From assembly GCA_009809945.1 (NCBI GenBank), contig WTPW01000328.1, positions 341,947 through 405,946 on the forward strand: a stretch of DNA of 64,000 nt. Reading direction: 5' to 3'. The notes under the pieces were generated by a model, which did not search any database, was not told where the DNA came from, and saw nothing but the letters and a program-made list of their open reading frames with translations. Position 1 is the stretch's first letter; each line of letters begins with the position of its first letter. The translations under genes were made by a program, and so were the position numbers. This document shows positions 35,830 to 46,137 of the stretch, piece by piece. This DNA is from Gigaspora margarita (lineage: Eukaryota; Glomeromycota; Glomeromycetes; Diversisporales; Gigasporaceae).

Positions 35830-36173
35830 TGGGCTGATCGAAATGAAACAAATATTGTTATTGAATAGGAACTGTGTATTACTTCGTACAGTCTTAAAAA
35901 TATTATGTTCAACTTGACACAACGCAATCGGTAAACTTATGCCGGTTTACCTTTATGGAAATGGAATGGGAGAAGAACTGATTTTCATAAAGATTATGAG
36001 ACAAGATTTCCTGATGATTTCTTGATCTATTTGCACACAGATGTTGTAGCGATAAGATGTGTTGAACAAAGGAAAAAATGGAATGGCATATATGCTGAAA
36101 TACGCGATATATAAAACTTCTTTCTAAAAAATTTTCTGAAATTGCGGTCATTGAAATGGTATGCAGAACCAAC

Positions 36174-36372
36174 CAGTGATAGTAAATGACCTGGTCATTT
36201 AAAAAATTTTTAAATGACCTCAAATGACCCTGAAATGACCGGTCATTATAGGTCATTTGAATTTTGGGTCATTTGCAAATGACTCATAACCAAATGACCA
36301 TGGTCATTTGCAAATGACCATGGTCATTTGCAAATGACCGGGCCATTTTGAAGGTCATTTGGGTTGTTAGTA
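36174..36372. repeat. GTCATTTG/CAAATGAC word array
   Basis: About 200 bp containing AAATGAC or GTCATTT more than fifteen times in alternating orientation, including back-to-back palindromes such as AAATGACCATGGTCATTT. It resembles fused subterminal arrays with the interior of an element deleted. No clear target duplication. Confidence 0.7.
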
Positions 36373-36494
36373 GTGATATGGTAGTCAAAATCCGTGTAAA
36401 CTTGATGATTGACATATAGTCGCCCGTTAACGTGTTAGTCCGATACGTGTTAAGGGGTAAGAATTATAAAATTCTTGATAGCACCTCAATGTGG

Positions 36495-36689
36495 CATCCA
36501 CTTATTTGCGCGGGTAATGCAACTCCTGTTAGTCAATCAGAGAGTGCAAATTTTGACTATTCCGGATCAACTTGAAAAAGAATGCGAACGTGATCCTAAC
36601 CCTAAATTTTTATCTCACACACTTAGTTTATTTACAAAATCAGTGTTCCTTTTTTGGTTTATATTACCCACGCAAGTAAGTAAAATACG
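36495..36689. mobile_element. MITE family X, copy 3
   Basis: ACTTATTTGCGCGGGTAATG at 36500 and the complement-like ACCCACGCAAGTAAGT near 36681, about 190 bp. Imperfect direct repeats TCAATGTGG (36486-36494) and TCAACGTGT (36690-36698) flank it. Confidence 0.7.
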
Positions 36690-36735
36690 TCAACGTGTTG
36701 GACTTAGTAGCACATTAATGTGCTAGGTAACACAT

Positions 36736-37243
36736 TGTTAACCCGCGAATTACCTCTCAGAAATCGAGGTTAATGAGGCAACTAATGACAGGGAGTCACG
36801 TGGGCACAGAAACACAAACTGCACCGTGGTATATCGTAGTTGTTAGGGGATTGTATAGGTTATTTATATAAATGAGAGGGTTTATGTATAATGTGATTTG
36901 GTAATTCAAAAAGAAACGTGATGTAATTTTATAGAATCTAAAAGAAAATGTAATGTCTTTTATTGATATTAATAAAGATTATAGCAAACATACCTACAAA
37001 GTGGACGAATATCGCCCATATTTATAATAAAATACTCTATATTAACAAGAATGGCATTTCTATCATAAATGTTTGATCAATCATTTATGCCATTTCTTTG
37101 ATTTCTGTAATTTCTTATATATCAGTCCGTTTCGTCAGTTCTGACACAATCAGTCAATCTGCCAGAAATCGCAGATCTGACAGTTTGGGCGCAGTTAACT
37201 CGTGACCTGTAGATCTGACGGGGGTACCCCAGCAGGTGTAACA
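36736..37243 (-). repeat. 3' LTR of Gypsy element
   Basis: 508 bp starting TGTTAAC and ending GTGTAACA, the usual TG...CA ends. Highly similar to the other LTR, with scattered substitutions and a small indel near 37085, so insertion is not very recent. Confidence 0.9.
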
Positions 37244-37256
37244 ATTCTCCCCTTAG
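37244..37256 (-). other. Polypurine tract
   Basis: Minus strand reads CTAAGGGGAGAAT directly before the 3' LTR, the expected plus-strand primer of an LTR retrotransposon. Confidence 0.75.
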
Positions 37257-37549
37257 TCACGAGTTCCACGAGTCAATCTATTAAGATCTGATAATCAGTA
37301 AACTTTAATTTTGCGATTTTTCCTAAAGTTAGGGACGTTGTTCTAGAAATTTGATCGGTTTCCCACTTCTTGAAAAGGTAGTACGTCCTTGTTATGGCAG
37401 TGTAATAGTGCGGGACAATAAGTTTTTGCATAAGGCCCTTTCTATGGTAGAGGAAAGCATTTCTTTGATCAGTTGGCCTATGAAGTAAGCGAAGGCTAGA
37501 GCTTGCTCCTGCTTGCCTTGTCGAAGTGATTGCTGCATGCTAATATAAG

Positions 37550-38838
37550 CAGTGTTGGCCAAAAATGCGGTCATATGATATTTTTTATATGACCACTAGT
37601 CATAATGGCCATATAATGATAGTCATATAGGTTTTGGTCATATAAATTATAACTTATTTTTATGACTAATATGACCATTAGTCATATGACCAATTATGAC
37701 CTAGTCATATAGCTAGCATATAAAATTTACTATATTTTAAATATAAATTGCTTTAGTTTGCGACTCAACCCATTCTTAAAATAATTATATGTATTATATT
37801 TAGGGAAGTACAGTAAATTACGTGATTAGGGTTTACATAGGTCCTGACCCCCTAGTGATAGGACTGTTGACCAATCAAATTTTATAAACTCAAAAATGGC
37901 TTTGACCTAAAAATAAGCTACCCCACAATCAACAAAAGTCGCTACATAGTAATATCTAAATTTTACTAAGCAAATCGATTAAAAACGCTTAAGTAAACTT
38001 ATTCAGAAGGTCATAATACACTTACCACAAACTTTTCATACGTATTAGAGAATTTTTTATTAATTGACTTTTGATTTTTATGTTCGACGAAAAAATTAAA
38101 ATTTTTTAAAAAAATATATCGATGAACGTAAAAATTAAAAGTTAAATAATAAAAAATTCTTTAATTTTAATAAAAATTTTAGAGTATGTGTATTTTGGTC
38201 TTTCAAACAAGTTTACCTAATCGATAATTATCGATTGACATAGTAGAATTTAGACTTTACTATGTAGCAACTATCTGCGATTATCTAATAATCGATTTTG
38301 CTTCAATATTATTGGCTGTTTATACTATATATATATAGACGTGATAGATGGGCGACCCCCAGAAAATTACGTGATTTACTGCACTTCCCTTAGGTTTAAT
38401 ATACATATATATCTAGATTAGTACATATACTATTTTCTATACCAGTTGGACTCACAAGCAAATTGTATAATTATGCAAATATAACAATCATCTTAGCACT
38501 ACCTAGTAGCGCACCAACAAAAGTTTTTAAAGCTTATTTATGTTAGAGTTAGGGTCTATGTTAAGGTTAATAGTTAGAGGCCCTATTGTAAAATTGCTCA
38601 AGAAAAACTTTTTGTTAGAGCACTAAAGGCAGTATAATACTGCAAATTACAAATATGAAAAATAAAGAATATTTGTTTGAAAAATGTTATATATAGTATA
38701 ATATTATGAATTTAGCTTTTTAATTGGTTAATTTTTTTAATTTTAGGTCATAAGATCATAATTCTCTTTTTATGACCAAATAACTTATGACTAGTTATAA
38801 AGGTCATATAGGTTATAAAAGGTCATAGTCCAACACTG
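37550..38838. mobile_element. 1.29 kb hAT-like MITE (GTCATA words)
   Basis: TIRs CAGTGTTGG (37550) and CCAACACTG (ending 38838). Perfect 8 bp duplication AATATAAG at 37542-37549 and 38839-38846. Both ends carry GTCATA/TATGAC words in both orientations (37574-37720 and 38747-38830). The interior contains a Harbinger-like MITE and a TTAGGG-like module. No transposase. Confidence 0.9.
37803..38389. mobile_element. 587 bp Harbinger-like MITE nested in hAT-like MITE
   Basis: TIR GGGAAGTACAGTAAATTACG and its near-complement ending CTTCCC. Flanked by TTA on both sides (37800-37802 and 38390-38392), the target duplication typical of PIF/Harbinger. The arms are palindromic almost to the centre. Its right 490 bp is also present at 39098-39589 because of the tandem duplication. 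Confidence 0.82.
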
Positions 38839-40296
38839 AATATAAGCGGCGTTAACTTGAGTACGAAGTTCAATTGTAGGGTCAAAAGTTGGTATAGTAA
38901 TTTTGACATTTCGGTCTGCGGTAGCTAACAAGTTTTGAAGGACAGTCTGGTAGGTGTCTGACATGCTTTTAGTTGATGCAATTCTCTAGCTTCTTACAGG
39001 TTCCATCCTTCTTCTCTTTTATATTAGATTTTGGGTTTCTACTGCTTTTCGTCCTCCCTTTCTATGTATTTCTTAATGAGGGAAAGGCTTATAGGCNGGC
39101 TTTGACCTAAAAATAAGCTACCCCACAATCAACAAAAGTCGCTACATAGTAATATCTAAATTTTACTAAGCAAATCGATTAAAAACGATTAAGTAAACTT
39201 ATTCAGAAGGTCAAAATACACTTACTACAAAATTTTCATACGTATTAGAGAATTTTTTATTAATTGACTTTTGATTTTTACGTTCAACGAAAAAATTAAA
39301 ATTTTTTAAAAAAATATATCGACGAACGTAAAAATTAAAAGTTAAATAATAAAAAATTCTTTAATTTTAATAAAGATTTCAGAGTATGTGTATTNTGGTC
39401 TTTCAAACAAGTTTACCTAATCGATAATTATCGATTAACATAGTAGAATTTAGACTTTACTATGTAACAACTATCTGCGATTAACTAATAATCGATTTTG
39501 CTTCAATATTATTGGCTGTTTATACTATATATATATAGATGTGATAGATGGGCGACCCCCAGAAAATTACGTGATTTACTGCACTTCCCTTAGGTTTAAT
39601 ATACACATATATCTAGATTAGTACATATACTATTTTCTATACCAGTTGGACTCACAAGCAAATTGTATAATTATGCAAATATAACAATCATCTTAGCACT
39701 ACCTAGTAGCGCACCAACAAAAGTTTTTAAAGCTTATTTATGTTAGAGTTAGGGTCTATGTTAAGGTTAATAGTTAGAGGCCCTATTGTAAAATTGCTCA
39801 AGAAAAACTTTTTGTTAGAGCACTAAAGGCAGTATAATACTGCAAATTACAAATATGAAAAATAAAGAATATTTGTTTGAAAAATGTTATATATAGTATA
39901 ATATTATGAATTTAGCTTTTTAATTGGTTAATTTTTTTAATTTTAGGTCATAAGATCATAATTCTCTTTTTATGACCAAATAACTTATGACTAGTTATAA
40001 AGGTCATATAGGTTATAAAAGGTCATAGTCCAACACTGAATATAAGCGGCGTTAACTTGAGTACGAAGTTCAATTGTAGGGTCAAAAGTTGGTATAGTAA
40101 TTTTGACATTTCGGTCTGCGGTAGCTAACAAGTTTTGAAGGACAGTCTGGTAGGTGTCTGACATGCTTTTAGTTGATGCAATTCTCTAGCTTCTTACAGG
40201 TTCCATCCTTCTTCTCTTTTATATTAGATTTTGGGTTTCTACTGCTTTTCGTCCTCCCTTTCTATGTATTTCTTAATGAGGGAAAGGCTTATAGGC
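37898..40296. repeat. 1.2 kb tandem duplication with N at junction
   Basis: 37898-39096 and 39098-40296 are the same sequence at an exact 1200 bp offset. Both contain part of the Harbinger-like MITE, the right part of the hAT-like MITE and the end of the integrase gene. About 15 differences are all in the first 60 percent; the rest looks identical. Base 39097, exactly at the junction, is N, and 39395 is also N. This could be an assembly artefact or true duplication. Confidence 0.9.
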
Positions 40297-41640
40297 GTGG
40301 TTATCACTTTACCTGATATGGTTCGAAGTTTGTATACTTCTAAAAATGGTATGTCATGTATGTAATACAGGCTCTTCCACTTTGGTTTTAACTTTCCTGT
40401 ATGTCTTTGATCTAGTGCAGCGTCGAACAATAGGACCTTATCCCCGATTTGGATAGTGTCACATCAAGTTTCTTTTTCTTTGGATCTTTCCTTTTGTCTT
40501 AGTTGTGAATTTCGTATTTGCTGATTGGCAGCTAATCTTTTTTCTACCAATTCATTTTTCAGTGTGAACAACCGGCTCAACAAGTTTTTTTTCATAATAT
40601 CATAAGACCCTTGACATGGGAACCTCGGTTGTCTCCCATAGGTTAAGAAAAATGGCTCGATTTTAGTGGTCACTTGTTTCATTGTCCGATATGTAAACAA
40701 TGTGGGTGGTATTGACAGATCCCACTCTTGCTCTTGTGTCACAGATTTGGCAAGTGATTCACACAGCATATGGGTGAACTGTTCCACTAATCCATTGGTT
40801 CTTGGGTGGTATGGTGTGGAAAACAATTGTTTTATCTAGAAGGTTCTCAATAGTTCCTTAACCATCTCGTTTCTGAAATGGGTCCCTCGATCAGATAGTA
40901 TCAACTCAGGGCATCTGTGGCAACAAATTACCTCTTTGTAGATAAATCTCGATACTTGGTGTGAGTTTGCTCTTGAGATGGGTTTCACTTCAGGCTACTT
41001 CGTAGCGTAATTCATGGCTACAACTATGTATCGATTTCCTTGGGTTGTCAATAGTAATGGATCTACTATATCTATTCCAATTTTTTGAAAGGGTGGGCCT
41101 ACTAGTATTGGTTGTAACAGCTATTTGATTTCTTTCTTCCTCTACGTTGGCAGTTGTCGCAAGACCGTACATATGTACGAATACTCACATACATCTGAGG
41201 CCAGTAATAAATCTCTTTAATTTTTCTGAACATTCTATCAATTCCGAAATGGCCGTCTGTGGGGTGATTGTGCATCAGATATAGAATTGCCTTTAGTTTA
41301 TTTCTTTTAACGACCTTCAATAGTTTCCCTTTCGATCGATTTCTTCTATCTTTTTTGTACAGAAATCTGCTTCTACATTCGAAAAAAAGACTCTTGGACT
41401 TGATCTTTGATTGCTGATCCCAGTCGAGGTCTCGAGGTAGATTCTTGGTTTCTATGTATTGTTTTAGTTGGGTATATTCTTCATCATCTATTGTAACTTG
41501 ATTCAATTCGGCAGGACACTGGTACCTGGGCTGGATTTGTTTCTTCAGATTTTTTTTTTTTTGAAACAAGTTCGACTTTTCTCAGAGCATCGATTTCTTT
41601 TGGTTACCTATATTCTCTTACTAATTCAATGTGCCCCTTC
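40230..41640 (-). pseudogene. Gypsy integrase
   Basis: The N-terminal zinc-binding domain is complete (H-x4-H and C-x2-C in HNHPTDGH to SCDNC, 41569-41102). Frameshifts follow. The catalytic core's later part includes YHPRTNGLVEQF (40826-40464), and the C-terminal domain has KPKWKSLYYIHDIPF (40430-40239). The segment between about 41100 and 40830, where the first catalytic Asp lies, is disrupted. Inserts retroelement DNA into the genome in intact relatives; not functional here. Confidence 0.85.
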
Positions 41641-41688
41641 CTCACACATTGGTGTCATGACCAGCCTAAATCGATATCACATCCACAT

Positions 41689-41810
41689 TTTTTTTTTTTT
41701 TTTTTTTTTTTAGATATATATATACCTGCTCTAATAAATTTGAGTTAATAGATGAAAGTTTGACCAATAATCATTCAAACAAATCCGATAAGTTTTTTTT
41801 TTTTTTTTTT
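41689..41810. repeat. Two poly-T tracts inside pol
   Basis: About 21 T at 41690-41711 and 15 T at 41795-41810. They lie between the interrupted middle segment of pol and the integrase. Slippage here could explain the lost frame; alternatively the segment is a short intron. Confidence 0.6.
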
Positions 41811-41839
41811 AAATTTTTACATTGATATAGATGATAATT

Positions 41840-42061
41840 TTATTGTAGGTTTAATTCCGAAGTCCTGGCCATTAGACCTTCTATAATTTTGGCAGTAAGG
41901 CTACTTTGTTGGATGGCATTTGCATCCAGCCCTGCTCATCTAGCTCCTTCTGTAACCCACCATTGTAGGGTAATTAAGTCCATTGGGTCATTAACAACTA
42001 GTAGAAAGGTTGCAAATTCCACGTGATATATGGCTCGACCTAGATTCAGGAGCCTGGCTGC
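41840..42061 (-). pseudogene. Gypsy pol middle segment, distal half
   Basis: Continues the reading frame cut by the hAT element: HYAARLLNLGRAIYHVEF and VNDPMDLITLQWWVTEGA, with one internal stop. No domain recognised. It belongs between RNase H and integrase in this element. Confidence 0.6.
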
Positions 42062-44975
42062 ATAGTGGGTAGGGTATTGACTTGACAAAAAAACTATTGA
42101 TCGATAATTGATCATAAAAAACATTTTTTAATCAATCAAAAATCAATCATATATACTTGATCGAGTATGATCGATCAATATAATTTATAACCTCGAGTAT
42201 ATATAATCGATTAATCATTAGGTCAATCATTAATTGATTATATTATATTTATTGAATCAAATAATATGATCTTATATAATTAAATCTCTTAGAGGATATA
42301 TCTAGTTTACTTGGATAACCCATGTTAAATATATCAACTAGTTTATAATTGTTATCCAGATAATCTAAAATATAGTGCTTTTTAAATTACTAAATAATAT
42401 ATATGTGTTTCTAGTAAATTTAAAAAAATTCGCCATGTTGAATAGCAAATTTAAATGCCACTTAAACTGCCATGGAACTGCTATTTAACGCTATCACATA
42501 ACATGCATGTCTATAAAAATATTGAATAGCAGATCGAATGGCAGTTTGAGTAGCGTTCAAATTGTGCCATTCAGGAGTGCACGGAATACTATATATATTA
42601 AAATTATATGTGTATTCCTTTTTTTTTTAAATAATCGATTATTTTAAGTGAATATTAATAGATGAACTACTAGGGTTCTACGTCAACTATGTAAATTAAA
42701 TCTATATCAAGTCCCTTAACATTTTATTATTAGAAGATTTAAATTAAATCTCACCGATTCAAAAGTATATCATATAAATTAAATATAAAAATTCATTTAG
42801 ATATGCAGATCGAATTTCTTTCTTTTTCAAAGTTTTTTAAAAACCAATTGTTTCTTACACAATATATTTACAAAGTTACGAAGCATTTTTTTATATAATG
42901 TTATAAAACATTGATTCCAAGTTCATAATTTCTATTTTTTAGCGTTAAACGCCATTAAACGAAGTTAAGTTTTAAATATAAACTGACTTATAAGTTTTTT
43001 TTTTATTTAATTATAAAAAATGGCTTTGTAACATTTTTTATAGAGTTTTAATCTTAATTTTTACAAAATATTACTTTGAATTATGTTAAAGTTAGAGCTG
43101 GGCATCTATTTTTGATATATATCATAAAAGCATCAATCCCAACTGAAGAACTGTAACAAAGTTCGACTAGAAAAGCAAAAGGGAAAGCAGCATGACAAGA
43201 TGATTAATAAAATAATTCAAGTTCAACCACAATTATTTGGGTCAAATATTGCGTCAACTCTTTTTTCTTTAAATGCATAGGTTGTTTATCTTTTCTAGCT
43301 GGCAAATTTTACAACTAAGCAATTCTTACAAATAGTTTTTACAAAGATACGAGATTTTTTTTTCGCCATTTATTGGAAACCAATTTTTTTTCTGTCTCTT
43401 TTAAACAGCAAATTTTACTTAAATTAATTGAACATAATTGAATAAACTGGTAATTCTTTCAACTAAAATATAAATATTGCTTCATAACTTTGTTCTTTCG
43501 AACTTAATACTTACCTGTACCAAATTTGGATTCGAAGCAATCAATTTTAAAGGCTGTGCATCTAAATAAGGGTTGAACTTGTGTGTTAAAGAATAAACAC
43601 CAGTTCTAATTAAAGAATACAAAATACTATCAGGCCCTTTAAAAATAGCTTATACAGCCTCAAATTAACAGATAATGATATCCAAATTAATGTGCATTCA
43701 AATATATATTTTATTTTTGAACAAATAATATACAATCAACTCTTTATTGACCCTCTATAAGTGTACTTCGTATACACTTCACTATAAGTCCATATCATTA
43801 ATTAGCCTGTAATTAGATAATTTTATATATAAATTACTCTAAACAAGTACACATTCCATAAGTGCACTTTTCCTAATAATGCGCATTTATGAAAGATTGA
43901 ATGTATTGAAATCAAAGGTGAGCCTTATTTTACGCTTATAGAATATGTAGTATTATAGTGATACTTTTGTTTAAAATTTATAAAATATAGACAATCAATA
44001 TTAAAATTTTACTATGTATTAGTTAGACAACCCATATATTATTGGATAATATGCTAAAAACAATTTGCAAGAAAATAAAAATTTAAAGAATCTTGTAAAT
44101 TTATATGCGAAGGGTAATTATCAGTATAGTAGTAAAATTATAATTTTCTAATTATAAAATTATAATATTCCCTGTTTCTTTTAACAAAAAGAAGTTCATT
44201 GACCATATCAGGTTTAAGCCTGTTTTTGTCATTTGTTATTTGCTTACCTGCATCACTAAAAAGGCGTTCACTGGGAACAGAAGTTGCAGAAATTCCTAAA
44301 TATTTTTGAGATATCTTAAAAAGAATAGGAAAATCTTTCTTATTATCTTTCCACCATTTAAATGGATCTTTGCTATTAGCTTGTGGTATCCGAAATCTAA
44401 GATAACAATCAATTTCATTATCATCACTAGTCTCTTCTTCTTCTTCTTCAAACAGACGTAATTTAAAATTGCTAATTGTTTTTTCTTTAGGCTCTTTAAA
44501 ATAATATCTATTTTTATTCCCAGACTCTCTATTTAAAAGCTTGTCATTTTTAAAAAAAGTGTATTCTGATCTTAATAAAGTGATTGTTCTTTCTTTTTCT
44601 TCTTCAGGCCATCCTTTCATTTTTTTGAACCTAGGGTCTAAAATACTTGCAAGTAAAACTGAATTTGGCGGAGAATCAAAATAATTGTAAAGAGCATCAT
44701 AAATTGTATTCTTGACCAAGTTAATAATTTTAGTAAAATTCGGTCTATAAATACTACTATCAGTTTCCTTCTCTGTCTCCTCCTTAGTGTCTTCTTCAGC
44801 TTCTTCTTCAGTCTCTTTTTCTTGACTCGATTCTTCTCTTATTGACTTGGATTCTAATATTTTTATTATAATTAATCATTAATTTAAATTAGTATAATTT
44901 CGCATTACTTTATAAAATAATTCTAATTCTTAAAATACTATCTAACCTTATATAATATACTTTGAATATTATACA

Positions 44976-45508
44976 TTGGGGTGAGCAGTCAACTACGTAA
45001 ATTAAAGCTATGTGCAGTATCATATAATTAATTATATAGATTTTTTTGAATTTATTGATCAGAATAATGATCGGGATTATTTATTATATTTAATATTTAT
45101 TTAATAGTAGACTTGGATGTTTTTGGATGTCTAGAGTGAATCGCTTTACTTTTTTCAATTATTTTAGCATAAATCTATTCTTAAACATGTTTATAACAAT
45201 GTTACGTTAAAAATTTTTTAACATTAATATTTAAGATTTCAAATTGACTCTTTACAAAAATTCTATTTCATATTGCTAACTATTCAAAAAAGATATGTTT
45301 TTGTTGCAAATAAAAAATTCAATACAAGAATTTAAAATTTTTAACGTAACATTGTTATAAACATATTTATTATGCTAAAATAATTGAAAAAAGTAAAGCA
45401 ATTCGCTCTAGACATCCCAAGATCACTATTCTGATCAAAAAATTAAAAAAATCTATTTTTATATAATACTACACAGTTTTGATTTACATAGTTGACCGCT
45501 CACCCCAA
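44976..45508. mobile_element. 533 bp palindromic MITE with GGGGTGAG ends
   Basis: Termini TTGGGGTGAGCAGTCAAC and the complement of GTTGACCGCTCACCCCAA. The arms are complementary almost throughout (for example AACAATGTTACGTTAAAAAT against ATTTTTAACGTAACATTGTT). Shares GGGGTGAG with 12431-12681, suggesting one family. Confidence 0.85.
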
Positions 45509-45516
45509 CTATACTT

Positions 45517-46137
45517 TGCATGCGAAGTATGAAATAACTGCTGTATTTTATGGATGATGATGATTGGTCAGTGACCCAGCTGGTACGACTGGGTTACCGA
45601 ACGATCAGAAGGAGTACATAAAATACAACAGTTATTGATTACGTAGTATGCAATAACAGTTTTATTCAATGATTTACTATTTATAAAATATTTGATTTAT
45701 TTTATAGACTAATTATAGTAAAGCATTGAATAAATAGTATTATCACTGTTTTCAAATTAGTACAATAAGCGAATTCTGTGATCCTATTAATTCTGCATTT
45801 TACTATTGTTTAACAATGGTAATATGCAGAATTTATAGAAATGCATGCGAAGTATGAAATAACTGCTGTATTTTATGGATGATGATAATTGGTCGGTGAC
45901 CCAGCCAGTACAGCTGGGTTACCAAACGATCAGAAGGAGTACAGCAGTTATTGATTACATAGTATACAATAATGGTTTTATTCAATAATTTACTATTTAT
46001 AAAATATTTGATTTATTTTATAGACTGATCATAGTAAAGCATTGAATAAATAGTATTACAATAAGCGAATTCTGCGAATTCTATTAATTCTGCATTTTAC
46101 TATTGTTTAACAACGGTAATATGCAGAATTTATAGAA
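45517..46137. repeat. 325 bp tandem repeat, two copies
   Basis: 45517-45841 and 45842-46137 are clearly similar, with deletions in the second. Each unit contains an inner foldback (TGCATGCGAAGTATGAAATA against the TACGTAGTATGCA region) and TTCTGCATTTTAC/GTAATATGCAGAA arms. They probably derive from a MITE that duplicated. Confidence 0.8.

Larger units (their letters stand above)
37392..38964 (-). pseudogene. Small 3' ORF of Gypsy element, split by MITE
   Basis: Starts ATG 38964 (MSDTYQTVLQNLL), runs 42 codons to 38839, is interrupted by the MITE at 37550-38838, and resumes at 37541 (SMQQSLRQGKQEQ) to a stop at 37392. Skipping the MITE and one copy of its target duplication gives a clean 91-residue frame. 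It lies 75 bp after the integrase stop, a position where some Gypsy elements carry an env-like or accessory gene, but this one has no signal peptide or membrane segment and is helix-rich. Function unknown. Its start half is duplicated at 40164-40039. Confidence 0.7.

Noticed and set aside
36721..36735. Target duplication of the Gypsy element
   Set aside because: The bases outside the two LTRs (ACACAT on the left, ACGTT on the right) do not match, so none is claimed; one border may have been altered later.
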